A stretch of 64,000 nt of DNA from Paracentrotus lividus. Taxonomy: Eukaryota > Echinodermata > Echinoidea > Camarodonta > Echinidae. The stretch lies in the NCBI GenBank assembly GCA_940671915.1, contig CALNVZ010003433.1, forward strand, positions 52,626,882-52,690,881. Direction: 5' to 3'. Under the pieces are notes generated by a model. The model made no database searches. It was not told where the DNA came from and saw only the letters and a list, made by a program, of their open reading frames with translations. Position 1 is the first letter of the stretch; the number at the start of each line of letters is the position of its first letter. Shown here piece by piece: positions 1-10,544 of this stretch. A program made the translations under genes and the position numbers.

Positions 1-807
1 ATATCAATAAAACGCTAAAAAAAAAGAAAAAAAACCTTTGCATCCAATTAACCATGTTCGGGACTCGTTTTTGTCGTTTATGTGAACTTACCTTCAAAGA
101 GCAGAGGAAACATGATTTCCTTTTCTATATCTTGCAACAGGACAAAGGACACGATAACAACAGGATCATCAAGTTCCTTTGGGTCCAAGAAGAATGGTAC
201 ACGGTGGTTGGTCAGACGGTAAAACATCCGTTCTTGTAGAGTCTGAAAATAATATTTTAAGAGCTACTCTGAATTCTGACAAACAAATGGATTTTCTACA
301 TCTGAAAGTTTGGAAGTTTAATCAAATTCATTGACCATGTTGACATTAACATTTACCGCCTAGAATGTTTCTTTTCATTTATTACAAAGGTTTCGAACGA
401 TAAAAAAAAACAGGTAGGCCTAATTGTTTCGATAATGAAGCATGGTCATGATTAGTCTTACTAATTGTTTATCTATTTATTCTTTTTTTTTTTCATTTTA
501 GAAAGAAACCCTTTTTATTTAATGTGTATGGAACAATACATATTCTCATCATTCAGTGTAACCCAAATTTTGGTTTAAAAAGCTGCAAAGGTTTTGTTTC
601 GTGCGAGTTATCATATATATATATATATATGATAAATAATCATATGTATAGTGTAAGGGAATCTACTGTACAACAGCCGATGGGCAACTCTTTTTTTATT
701 TTTAAATTTGAAAGAAATGGGTGAAGAGAATAATAGTTGACGTAGCTCAATCAAAGTTCCCAGAGCTATCCTCCTTTTTGGATAATTTTTTGTGAGATCG
801 AAAAAAT
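1..807. other. AT-rich intergenic sequence, no gene recognised
   Basis: Low-complexity AT-rich DNA with poly-A/T runs and a short TA run at about 612-631. Open frames here are short and resemble no family I know. A TAGGCCTA word near 414-421 is of a kind common in sea urchin non-coding DNA. Confidence 0.5.
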
Positions 808-877
808 GTCTCTGCCGGGAATCGAACCCGGGCCTCCAGCTTTGAACGCCGGTGCCTCACCACTAGACCACAGAGAC
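808..877 (-). tRNA. tRNA-like gene with UCA (opal) anticodon
   Basis: The minus strand folds into a complete 70-nt cloverleaf. It has a perfect 7-bp acceptor stem (GTCTCTG with CAGAGAC), a 4-bp D stem (GTCT with AGGC, including one T-G pair), a 5-bp anticodon stem (CCGGC with GCTGG), a 4-nt variable loop and a perfect 5-bp T stem. The internal promoter boxes are intact: A box TGGTCTAGTGG and B box GGTTCGATTCC. A run of six T follows one base after the 3' end, as a Pol III terminator would. The seven-base anticodon loop GTTCAAA puts TCA at positions 34-36, which would read UGA. True selenocysteine tRNA is about 90 nt with a longer acceptor arm, so this is not that gene. The D arm is Glu/Asp-like. 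It may be a suppressor-like tRNA, a mutated tRNA gene, or the head of a tRNA-derived SINE. Position 32 is G, which is unusual. Confidence 0.7.
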
Positions 878-1433
878 GGGTTAGTGGCTAGGCGGACCCG
901 ATCCGATTGACCGTCAGATAAACAGATTCTCAACCTCACCAATTGTTTCCTTTTCGGGGTAGATGAGTTTTTGAACAATGACAAGCCGTCATGCGCCTCA
1001 GCTGGATCTAAGCAGTTGCTAAGATACAGTACATGTATAGAACAATTTATACAAGTGTAAGGAATACATGTACAACAGCCGACTGTTATACATGTATTCC
1101 AAAGCCACAAAAAAAAAAAAAAAGCCATGCGTTGGAAACTCGCCCCCAAGTCGCCCTTTTTTTAATGTTACACCACCGATTGAAAAATCTAAATAATCTT
1201 GCCCCTTTAAGGATCAAAGTGTCATAACGATAAACATTTAAGCCTCCTCCTACAAAATATATATATTCTGAAAGGAAATTTCCTGAGGATGTCAAAAATG
1301 GCAGTCATAACAACACAGGATGAAGTAGTTAGATCTTATGTGGGGATTTTTAAATTATTTTGAAGGGCCCCAAATTTTTAATTCAGTGCCCCTATTTAAG
1401 TCCCCGTTGCAATGACCTTAATATTTCGTAAGC
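878..1433. other. Non-coding sequence, nothing recognised
   Basis: No coding homology, tandem repeat or RNA fold is evident. There is a poly-A run near 1109-1123. Confidence 0.4.
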
Positions 1434-1712
1434 ACCCGTTATTCCAAGGTTCGTAATTCCGAAGGTTCTTTATTCCGAAGGTTCGTTATCGAAGGTTCGT
1501 CATTCAGAAGGTTCGTTTATCCGAAGTTCGTCATCCGAAAGCGAAAAAGAAGTTCGTCATGCCGAAGTTCTTCATTCCGAAACGAAATATGGTTCGTCAT
1601 TCCGAAGGTTCGTCATCCGAAAACGAATAAGGTTCGTTACTCCGAAGGTTCGTCATTCCGAAAACGAAAAAGGTTCGTTATTCCGAAGGTCGTCATTTCC
1701 GAAAACGAAATA
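1434..1712 (+). repeat. GAAGGTTCG short-palindrome array, left arm
   Basis: About 280 bases built from degenerate copies of CGAAGGTTCGTCATTCCGAA alternating with CGAAAACGAA spacers. The core CGAAGGTTCG is nearly self-complementary. The same motif recurs in opposite orientation at 2855-3243, so the two clusters form arms of a 1.8-kb inverted-repeat structure. Open frames across it are by-products of the repeat. Confidence 0.85.
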
Positions 1713-2079
1713 AACTTTTTTAGTAATAAAAACGGTGTTGTAATTATAAAAATAATGGATATTATGCAAGAATAGTCTCAGCGGAGGATGATACACGTGT
1801 ATTTTGTGGGAGCAAGCACGTATTGCATCAAAAAATGACATGGATCAAGCATCTTTGATTTTATTTTATCTGAGCAATGCTCTCTGAGCGAATGATTAAA
1901 AATTTTGGGGACTGTGTGTTGATCATCCGTGAATAAACCTCCAGATAAGGGATTTGTTTTTTGTTTTGTTTTGTTTTTTTGTTTTTGTTTTTTTGCGAGG
2001 AGGGGTGTCATTATTTTAGGGGTATCGGGGGCTAGCGGGGAATTATGCCTCACACATTATATAAGTGTATGTACTGTAC

Positions 2080-2301
2080 AAAGAAATTGATGGTTGTATC
2101 ATGTTTATTCGTCGCTACTCAAGAGTTTCGCGCAAAGCGATCATCAGGCAAATAATGAAACATTGGCAATGATTCATTAGATGTCTGATGGACACTTAGC
2201 CAATGTTTCATTAGTTGGAAACAGCTAGTTACCTGATGATCGCTTTGCGTGAAACTCGTGAGTAGCGACGAATAAACATGATACAACCGTCAATTTCTTT
2301 T
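2080..2301. mobile_element. Fold-back MITE-like element with 70-bp inverted arms
   Basis: Bases 2080-2151 (beginning AAGAAATTGATGGTTGTATC) reappear inverted at about 2229-2301 with a few differences. A second inverted pair lies inside (AATGAAACATTGGC near 2153-2166 and its complement near 2199-2212). There is no coding capacity. It lies between the two GAAGGTTCG arrays. Confidence 0.75.
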
Positions 2302-2854
2302 TGATTTCTTGACTATTTCAGTTGAATTCAAAGCATGACGCTTATTACATTCTTTTAATATGTCTTTTAATAATATATTCCAAAACGATGGCTATGCTGG
2401 CTGAGGACGGCAGTTTTGTCCCGCTCCCCCAGCCAAAAAAAAGAGGAATTGTCGCCCCTTTTTGAGGTGTTAATTCCTCATATTCTGGTCCAAACAAGCT
2501 CCCATCCCCACCTCCCCCCCCCCCCCCCCGCAGAGCGATATTTAATCAAGAATGAGTCTTTTAGTAGAAATCTGAAACTTGTACAAAACAATTTCAAAAT
2601 GCATCAATACTCCCCTAGCGAAATTTACAGGTCAGGCAACGATTCTTGCATGAACTAGTCCCATAAACCTATGATCACCCCTCTGAAAGAATTCTTAAAC
2701 GCCCCTGGTAACGATAGATCAACCCCTTTCCACCCTCATAACAATTGAACAGTAAAGGTGATACCCTTCCCCCTCCAACACGCCTGCCCTCCAGTTTTCC
2801 CGGCTTCGCCACAGATTATATCAGTTTTGGACTAATTACAAAACTTATTTCATT

Positions 2855-3243
2855 TTCGGATCAACGAACCTTCGGAATGACGAACCCTATTTCGTTTTCG
2901 GAATGACGACCCTTCGGAAAGACGAACCCTATTTCGTTTTCGGAATGACGAACCTTCGAAATGACGAACCCTATTTCGTTTTCGGAATGACGAACCTTCG
3001 GAATGACGAACCCTTTTTCGTTTTCGGAATGACGAACCTTCGGAATAACGAACCCTATTTCGTTTTCGGAATGACGAACCTTCGGAATAACAAACCTTCG
3101 GAATAACGCCACAAATGTTCGGATTAACGAACCCTTTTTTATTTTCGGATAAACGAACATCGGGGTATAGGCATTTTACGTGTTTCGGAATGACGAACCT
3201 TCGGAATAATGGACCTTCGGAATAACGAACCTTCGGAATTACG
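2855..3243 (-). repeat. GAAGGTTCG short-palindrome array, right arm (inverted)
   Basis: Copies of TTCGGAATGACGAACCTTCG and CCTATTTCGTTTTCGGAATG, the reverse complement of the 1434-1712 array. The units are cleaner here than in the left arm. Open frames up to 158 codons on the minus strand and others on the plus strand are repeat artefacts. Confidence 0.85.
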
Positions 3244-3809
3244 AAGTGTAACCAATATTTCAACATACTTGAATTGCTCATGAAATTTCCTTTTACAAAA
3301 TATACATTTACAAGGAGTGTCTTCATTAAATGAAAAAATAGTCTTAACCTTCAATGGGCATGATTATTTTGGTCATCTCACGACCAAGGGTGGGGGCGAA
3401 TCCACCCTCCCCATTTTACCAAATGTTCTGAAACTTAGCATGTATTTGAGGTATATTACAATAAATAAGCCTGCTAAGTGTCATACTTCTACCTCAAATA
3501 CTTTTTGAGCAATCAACATATGTAATTGGCATTTTACTTTTTTGCATTTGGACGACATGTTTAATACACAAGTCTATGGGGAAACCAAAAGCGCATAGCG
3601 CAACTGTTTTTAATGCTGCGCATTACCAGATGGTCGAAACTATATAAATTTGGTGTCTACATATACGTAAGACCCTATGCTAAAAAGTCATGAAAGCTCA
3701 TAGCACACAAAAGATATCTTTAATATGATTTCGGCAAATGAACTAGGGCATTGATAATCCCATAGACTTTGTGTAGGTTCAGGTGTTCTAATAATTTTGG
3801 CCACCACTG
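3244..3809. mobile_element. Non-coding sequence ending in a Tc1-like terminal repeat
   Basis: No coding sequence is recognised. The right edge (about 3780-3809) reads GTGTTCTAATAATTTTGGCC and then CACTG, matching my memory of the terminal inverted repeat of Tc1-type transposons, and stops at a TA dinucleotide. I did not find the partner end upstream, so it may be a truncated copy. Confidence 0.4.
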
Positions 3810-3887
3810 TATGTGTTATGAATAAAAAGTCTAGGACAAGCTCAGCAACGTCTTAGCTTGTCCTAGACTTTTTATTCATAACATATA
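3810..3887. repeat. Perfect 33-bp hairpin between two Tc1-like ends
   Basis: Bases 3810-3842 (TATGTGTTATGAATAAAAAG at the left) are the reverse complement of 3855-3887 with a 12-base loop. Both arms contain TCTAGGACAAGCT. The hairpin is bounded on both sides by TA and by Tc1-like terminal repeats. Confidence 0.85.
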
Positions 3888-6466
3888 CAGTTGTCCGCAA
3901 AATTGTTCATACCCCTTCCCCCTTCCGTTTTTTGAGCCGTGCTCCTAACCTAACTGAATCCGTTTCGTCAAACTTTCTGTTGATTAGTATGCTACTAACA
4001 ATTGAACAATTAGAAAAATTTGAAATTTTGAAAAATTTAGTATTCTAGGGGTATTTTGTTGGCAGTTTTACTAAAATCGCCATCTTCATAATTATTCATA
4101 CCCTATAGGCGTGCCAAATCTAATTTATAATCCAATCATCTCGATTATAATTATTTATTTAAATTTCCACCTAAAATAGTTCTTGTGAATGTCCAGAACC
4201 ACCATTCATGTCTTCATTGGGTTTTGACCAATGCGTCCTCTGGAAAACCTACAGCCAGTGTAAGGTTGCATTGTCTTTGGGCCATTTTGTGAGTCTTCAA
4301 CTTCCCAGACATATTACTCAAGGGATTCCTGACGGGTCGTCGAATTTTCATCTCCAGATCATTCATTATGATTTTCCTTGAACTACTTCTTGACTAACTT
4401 TGCCGTATGCTTCTGAACTTCTTCCTGTTGATCTGTCCAATGCTGTCCCAGGTAACATTAACCAGCATAGGTTACATGCAGGTAATATGGGCACCCTAAG
4501 CTCATTTGCCTAATTTGCATAAAATTACAAAATGACACACAGTCTAATATTTGTTTATATGAATCGATAACTACTGCTCTAACTTTTATTGTGAAGAAAA
4601 ACAATTATCACCAACTCCCCTGTCTGCAATATTCAAATGTTGACGTCATTACCAAAGTGCCCATATTACCTGCATGTGCAGGTAATGTATTTAATGTATA
4701 TTTTAAAATCTACAATGACTCTACCATGTCTGGAATTTGCTTAAAATGTTGAAAATCATTAACTTTAAGATGTCATTTGAAATTACAAGAGCCTTCAGTA
4801 AATACTTTGACTATATATTTCATTGTTTTGTATTTTGTATATTATTTCTTTATTTAATGTTATTTAAATATTATTTTCATTATGCAAGTCAATATAGGCC
4901 TACAATAAGTTATTTATATTAATTATATACTGTGAATATACCCAAAAAATATCGTAGCAAAGAGATTGATGCCTCATCCCAATACTAAGTACCAGAATCA
5001 ATTCCGCCATTTTGGATGGCCCATATTACCTGCACTAATGTTGCTGTGTCAGGCAAGCATTCAATGCCACATTGCACCCCTTCGCTACTACAAATTGACC
5101 TGTACACGATAGTATGATCAAAATGAAACTACAAGCTTACTAAATATACAAAACAATTGAGGTTACCCCCCTCAAACACTCTTTCACCATCACATTCTGT
5201 GAAATATCAAATTTTACATCAGGGTAAAAAAATGCCGTAAGTTTTACCTACCCTTGTTGGTTTTCAGCAATTTTCTCAGAGAAATTTCGGCATCAGATGC
5301 TCTCACGACGATATATTTTCGTATACAGTTCATATGAACAACATTATGGTCACCGGTCACCGGTCGACGGTCACGACATGATTTGCTTCAGGTGGCCCAT
5401 ATTACCTGCTGGCCCATATTACCTGCATGTACCCTACTTCTGCAAGTTTTCATCCAGGATCTTAATAAAAAGTCCTCACCGGGATGTCTCCTATTCTGAA
5501 CAGATTCCCAGTGCTACTCGCACTGATAATCCCCCATAGCAGTTCTATGTGAATGGCATGTCTCAAAATCAGGACACTGTTTTTTAGATTGAAGGATTCA
5601 TCTCTGTTTTGCCAAATTGAAGCAAGTCCATATCACCCCTGAATTATGATTTTCCGTCATCAACTTATACAATTCTGGTCCATGAGTTAAAGTTCTGGTT
5701 TAAATGCGCTCAGGAACTGTCCAGAGGCCTACCGGTGGGTCTGACTGCAAAACTGGAGTCTCTATTGGGAAGTGTCTCTATAGATATCCTCTATGCAGTA
5801 TATGCTCATTGGCACCTTCGCCTCTGGCTGGTCAGTGGTATCCATTCCTACTTTGGTTGTGATCTGTGTGTTATTTTAGGCCTCGTAGTATACTTATTTG
5901 GCAATTCAAGGAAACATCTTGCTCATGAAAGAAGCATTTGAGTGTTAAATCAGGGACTAAAAAGGTGGATAGTGCGGTTATTCTATTTCAATAACATTGA
6001 TATGAATGTTCCTAAGTGAAAAATCCAAACTCCTTGCAAGAAACCAATAATAAAGGGTTTGGAAAGCTGAAGACTTACAGGATGGCTCAAAGACTATGCA
6101 ACCTGAATCAGCCTGGAGGTTTTCCAGAGGATACACGGGCCAGACCCCACAGAAGCCATGAAGAACGACTATATACACTTGCAAAAAAATATTTCGGATG
6201 ATTATTTGAGAATATAATATGTATTTGTGGTTATTTGATAAGAAATTTGACTGGGTACCCCTAGGATATGAATAATTATGAACATGGTGTTTTTCGTAAA
6301 TCTGTCAATAAAATACCCCTGGAATACCAAATTGCTTAAAATATCAAATTTTCCTAATAGTCCAGATGTTGTTAATATACTGATCACCAAAAAGTTTGAG
6401 GAAACTCATTTATTTAAAAGCAAATAAAAAAAAACTTAAAAAATGTTAGGGGTAACAATGCGGACA

Positions 6467-6470
<4 letters not shown>
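3888..6470. mobile_element. Tc1/mariner-like element with long inverted arms, no intact transposase
   Basis: The left end CAGTTGTCCGCAAAATTG and the right end (complement of CAATGCGGACAACTT) are inverted repeats, each bordered by TA, as expected of Tc1/mariner insertions. Similarity extends inward for roughly 400 bases: about 3888-4310 matches the complement of about 6062-6470, including a shared stretch around GGTTTTCCAGAGGA. I see no intact transposase frame. The middle is occupied by a second nested element (4473-5431). I infer a non-autonomous fold-back derivative. Confidence 0.6.
4473..5431. mobile_element. Nested element with GCAGGTAATATGGGC terminal and internal motifs
   Basis: It starts with TACATGCAGGTAATATGGGC and ends with the exact reverse complement (5412-5431), so the 20-bp terminal inverted repeat is perfect. 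Further copies of the motif lie at 4659-4677, 5019-5034 and 5395-5409. No transposase is seen. It interrupts the Tc1-like element. Confidence 0.75.

Positions 6471-6540
<70 letters not shown>
6470..6540. repeat. (TA)n microsatellite
   Basis: About 70 bases of uninterrupted TA, directly at the TA target site of the Tc1-like element's right end. Confidence 0.95.
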
Positions 6541-6543
<3 letters not shown>

Positions 6544-7133
6544 TTTATTATTATTTGTTTAATAGAAACAGCGAAAGAGCAGGCAGAAAGTAAATACACC
6601 GTTGAATGTTTGCCATGTTGTTTAATGTTGCTTTGATTAAAAACGCATTGTATTTTTTTCTCCACATTTTTTGACAAAGAAAATACAAAGTTAAGAAAGT
6701 ACAAGAAACTTAACTTTTGTTTGACGTTTATCAGGAATTCAATTACAGAATTAATCATTAAAAACTAAAACATAATGACATTTGTTTGTCTTTTTATATA
6801 CAAACGCGATTGATGAGATGTTATGTCCACATAGAATGGCTATGTACACCATGTATATACACGGTGACAACTGGTTCAAGAAGTTCAAGATGTAATATCT
6901 TATAAAATCGGGGGGAAATAAATTAAAAGTAAAGGTCAAAGTGGTATCTCGCCCGAGGATACATCTCCAAAACTCCAAGGCTCCGGAGACATCTCCGAGA
7001 AAGAGAAAATATTTAATATGAATCTTCGAGACAAATGGGACGTCGCAAAGACTCACGAGACGTCGCAGAGATGAAGTCGTAAACAAGTCTCAAACCAGTC
7101 TCATCGCAGGTGAGATACACCATCATACCAATA
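6541..7133. other. 3' flank of gene B, nothing firm
   Basis: AT-rich with moderate open frames on the minus strand that I cannot tie to a family. It may hold the 3' UTR of gene B. TTTATT (AATAAA on the minus strand) occurs near 6543. Confidence 0.35.
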
Positions 7134-7271
7134 TCAAATAGTTTTGCAGTTGCTCACCTTATCTGATACGCGTTGCTGATCAAGAAGAAAAGAAATGTTG
7201 AGATGTCCACAACCCCACTGTACTAAGTACTGTTCACCTGGTAAAGCCACTTCATAGTCCGATATTGGTTC
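7134..7271 (-). CDS. Gene B exon 4 (UPA-like segment, probable C-terminus)
   Basis: The acceptor is GTATAG before GAACC. The frame reads [20 protein letters not shown], a beta-rich pattern. A donor-like AAG/GTGAGC at 7158 would make it 114 nt, exactly the length of gene A exon 10. Read through, the frame stops after seven more codons (VSNCKTI). The assignment to UPA is tentative. Confidence 0.5.
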   Translation of the reverse strand, partial: EPISDYEVALPGEQYLVQWGCGHLNISFLLDQQRVSDKVSNCKTI

Positions 7272-9628
7272 CTATACGGACACATTAAAGATAAGTTTGT
7301 TATCTAATCACTGTAATTGTAAAAATTACTGACTGCCTTGAATATATCAATGGAAGCATAATATCATGATAACTGATTAAAGCAGAAGAAAATGATAAAT
7401 TCATGAACATGTGGTACATGTATATATTTTTTTCGAGTTTCTAATTTATAATCTTTATTGCAAGATCATGAAGATGTCTATTTAAACAAAATTCAAATAA
7501 TAAAAGCATAAAGTAAAACGGGGTGAAAAGACAAATATCCAGATCATTTTATTATTTTCAATTTTTGATACATGTTCATGAAAGTTATATCCCAGGAAGG
7601 TAGTATATCACTTGGTTATTTCATGGTACGACATTATTGTTTAACCAGAAGCGGATTCAGGGGAAGAAGAACGGGATTCGAGGGGCAGCTTCCCAAAGAC
7701 TACAAATTTACAACAACCCCAACAAAATGAGTAAAAGCGACCCAATATGGGCCAAAATTCAACCGACATTCAGGCCAAATTAAATTTTTTTTGGTCGTTG
7801 ATTAGATCAAGGAGCTACATTGGAGTTATAAAATAATGAGTGAGAACTGTTTCATAGATCTTTCAAGCCGTCAGGGAACATCATGTCAGGTGTGAGCTCA
7901 ACTGGATCTTTCCTGCAGACGGGTAGACAAAAGATTATGACTGTATTTTCAAATGGAAATGTGCTATTGATATTGTCATAAATAGTTACACTAGCCTGCC
8001 AATATGCGAGAGGAAAAAATAAGATCAATGACATGAAGCCATTAATCCTAGAGTCATGATGATATTATATAATTTTAAAACAAAATGTTCGCACCTCCGG
8101 TTTTCCGTTCAAGTCATCTCTGAGACATAGGTAAACACATGTCTTTTCGTTTCTTGGTCTTGAAACTGGTCTGTAAGGGGTACATATGAGACGCTTCCCG
8201 ACCAAGTTTGTTCTGAGTATGTGGTCACTCCATGCTTTCAGTTTAGCAACAATCCACCAATCCGAGAAGTGGTCAATGTAGAAATCAAGGTCTCTCTGTC
8301 TGACAACACATTGTGGTATCTCGCCTATATGAGATGGAACTGATGAGAACTGTTCTGAAGCTTACAAAAGAGAACAAGAAAGAGAAGGTAATAATCGATT
8401 TAATATGATTTCAATAAAATAAAACAACAACACAAAGAGTAAAAACGTGCAGTGGCCATAGTGACGTATCCAGGCGGGGGAGCAAGAAGAGCGCTCCCCC
8501 AATATTCTTTAGGAATCAAACACTGATCATGTTAAAGAAATGATATTTAAGCAAATGGCTTTCTTAAAAACATCATGAGAAGATAAATTATTTCAAACAA
8601 AACAACTATATGGCGTGGAAAATTAAAATATTCGTGGTTTCAAGGGATATTGACTATTGATTATCAATAAGGCCTGCAGCATATATGTATTGCAATCAAA
8701 TTCAAGATGGGTTATAGTTTTGGTAAAATTCAATAATGGCAAGTTTTGATCTCTTAAGAATCACTCCTCAAAAACGAGCAAATTGAAATGTAAGACATTT
8801 CAACGGTCTTACTGTTGTTCCGTGTGTAGAGGATGACTTGTGCTTTAGCTGTTCTTGCGAAGATAGCACAATGTGGTAAAGTGACCTTGACAGGTGTGTC
8901 GAACCTCAGACCAGACGGTGAGAACTTGAGACCAACTGAGATGATTGCTTCGTCTTCCTTCAGAACCATTTCAGGAGGAACCTCTGTGAGTACCTGTACA
9001 CTGATGGTCTGATGTATAGAACGTTTAACTGGAGGAATACTGACTTCAATATGGTGTTCCTCAAGGCGTATAACCTTTGACATCTTGGAACACTGTTCGG
9101 TGCGTTCTTGTGGATCATCTTGGCCCTCTTTCACATCGCCCATTGGTTTTGAAATGGAGTGCGGATATTTTGATATCTCATTAGGCCTATCACTCGAATT
9201 AGCTTCAGGAGGATCGTCTGCAATCGCTTGCAGAATTACATTCCTGTGCGGTGCATCATCCTGGATATTGTGTTCATCCTGTCGAGTGATCTGCGACATC
9301 TGAGGTATCTTCTCGTAGCGTTGTTGAGGATTCTTTCGGCTCTTCTTCGGATTCTCATTGCGCTTTGGTACAGAGGGTAAGGATTTGATTGGTGCCTCAT
9401 ACCCTTCGATCGTAGGAGTCAGTCCATAGACATGTAGCTGTAATCTGCGATAGATGTTTTCCACTGGATCGCTTTCCATTTTAAGACTATGGTACGCTGG
9501 TTCAATAATCATTCCTATTTAATAAATGGAAATAAAAAACAAATAAGGAAGGACAATAAGGAAGAGAATTAAGGTCATTATGTGTTTGTGTGTGTGGTAA
9601 GTTATGTGTGTATGTAAAGGTTTGTGTG

Positions 9629-9678
<50 letters not shown>

Positions 9679-10063
9679 GATGTGTTGTCTGTGAGAGGGT
9701 TGTATAATGTATCTTTATTAGGAAAACTGAAGGTCAAATAATGTTGGCATAAATTTGTGACTACATGGAAGGAGGACAAATTATTGGCTCCAGATGTGAT
9801 TATGGTTACTAAATGTGCCATTAATGTCCTGCACATTTTGTTAAATACCGAAAATGTGCAGTTGCACAGTGCTGCACATTTTATCAAATAAACGCACATT
9901 TCGATTATTTAATATCGAAATGTGAAATTTACCATTCACCATAATCAAGGCAACTATAAGACAAAGTTTGTCATTGTTAGACCGTCACATGAATTTCCTC
10001 TTGTACTCACTTGCCAGCTCAATATCTTCCACTGAGTAGATGGTTTCTTCCATTGAGATTGAC
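7134..10063 (-). CDS. Gene B: ZU5-UPA protein with HFS autoproteolysis-type motif
   Basis: A four-exon model on the minus strand: 10063-10011 (start ATG at 10053), 9514-8813, 8360-8095 and 7271 to a stop at 7134. All borders are GT/AG and the phases (1, 1, 0) agree. The protein begins [14 protein letters not shown], then has a charged Ser/Pro/Lys/Glu-rich linker of about 150 residues. Next comes a ZU5 half with [20 protein letters not shown], the segment [13 protein letters not shown], and a UPA start with GKRLICTPY and [10 protein letters not shown]5-UPA pairs occur in UNC5, ankyrins, PIDD1, UNC5CL, NLRP1 and CARD8. The HFS in the ZU5 end matches the self-cleavage tripeptide of PIDD1/UNC5CL. 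It starts about 400 bases after the stop of gene A, same strand. No N-terminal ZU5 half, Death or CARD domain was found. A possible alternative exon at about 7852-7902 (ending FPDGLKDL, stop) does not fit the phase. Confidence 0.7.
7272..8094. other. Gene B intron 3
   Basis: AT-rich. It contains the candidate alternative exon near 7852-7902 (acceptor CTGCAG), which is open in one frame only and out of phase with exon 3. Confidence 0.4.
8095..8360 (-). CDS. Gene B exon 3 (ZU5 end with HFS, UPA start)
   Basis: The 266-nt exon encodes the ZU5 tail and the UPA start. Key residues seen: PQCVV, then the His-Phe-Ser codons at 8271-8263 followed by DWW, and later GKRLICTPY and [11 protein letters not shown] just before the donor (GAG/GTGCGA). 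Two in-frame acceptors six bases apart (8360 or 8354) are possible. The last residues align with the end of gene A exon 9 (YIHEDTPGMVE) and share phase 0. Confidence 0.8.
8813..9514 (-). CDS. Gene B exon 2 (linker and ZU5 second half)
   Basis: A 702-nt exon, phase 1 in and 1 out, donor AACA/GTAAGA. It begins [12 protein letters not shown] and includes [18 protein letters not shown] hydrophilic linker rich in K, E, S and P follows. The end has [20 protein letters not shown] and [14 protein letters not shown], the hallmark second half of ZU5. Confidence 0.85.
9621..9676. repeat. (TG)n microsatellite
   Basis: Near-perfect TG dinucleotide run in intron 1 of gene B. A minus-strand open frame rich in HTHT is its by-product. 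Confidence 0.95.
10011..10063 (-). CDS. Gene B exon 1 (start codon)
   Basis: Acceptor ATTGTAG at 10066-10064, ATG at 10053, donor GCAA/GTGAGT at 10010. The coding part [14 protein letters not shown] ends in phase 1 and joins exon 2. The preceding acceptor suggests a non-coding upstream exon. Spliced from gene A exon 13 (phase 0) it would hit a stop in frame, which argues for a separate gene. Confidence 0.65.
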
Positions 10064-10297
10064 CTACAATTAATGTAAAACTAACAGAATTATGAAAACA
10101 GCACAATGTAACATATAACATGGATGCATGCTGCTTGTTAACTGCTTCGTCTATCGGAAGACAAAATCGAGTCTCAATAAGTATTAGTAATAGTCCATTA
10201 CTGTACCCTTCTCATTTTCAGATTATGAAACCCTATAATTTCAAAACTTTTATAATCGAAATGAAAGGACCTTATGAATGAGGAAATTTTAAATCGC

Positions 10298-10303
10298 TTT
10301 ATT
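10298..10303 (-). promoter_or_regulatory. Polyadenylation signal AATAAA of gene A
   Basis: AATAAA on the minus strand, 167 bases after the gene A stop and before the first gene B exon, in the expected place for 3' end formation. Confidence 0.45.
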
Positions 10304-10469
10304 ATTACTGCAACATTCAAACCTTTTCTTAATGCTTATATCGATATTTTACGTCAATAAGATAGCGAAGAAACCACAGGAAATGTCCATAAATAGTTTG
10401 TTTTTCTTACAAAAATAATATACAGTTAATTTTTCTACTTGGTTGAACGGGGAAAAAAAACATATGAAA

Positions 10470-10544
10470 TTACATTTTCCTTGGCCTAGGAATGTTGATC
10501 TTTGATCTCCTTCGTCGCCGAGCTGGTTTATGTCTCATGGGTTT
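10470..10544 (-). CDS. Gene A exon 14 (Arg-rich C-terminus)
   Basis: Acceptor ACTTAG at 10550-10545. It encodes KPMRHKPARRRRRSKINIPR and four more residues before TAA. The five consecutive arginines make it a candidate nuclear localisation or nucleic-acid-binding tail. Confidence 0.65.
   Translation of the reverse strand, partial: KPMRHKPARRRRRSKINIPRPRKM

Noticed and set aside
808..877. Selenocysteine tRNA
   Set aside because: The UCA anticodon fits, but the 70-nt length, 7-bp acceptor and 4-nt variable loop do not.
2850..3326. 158-codon minus frame with repeated SEGSSFRKRN
   Set aside because: Pure translation of the GAAGGTTCG array; equally open on other frames.
7852..8034. Extra coding exon of gene B ending FPDGLKDL
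   Set aside because: The acceptor is fine but the phase does not fit exon 3. Kept only as a possible alternative.
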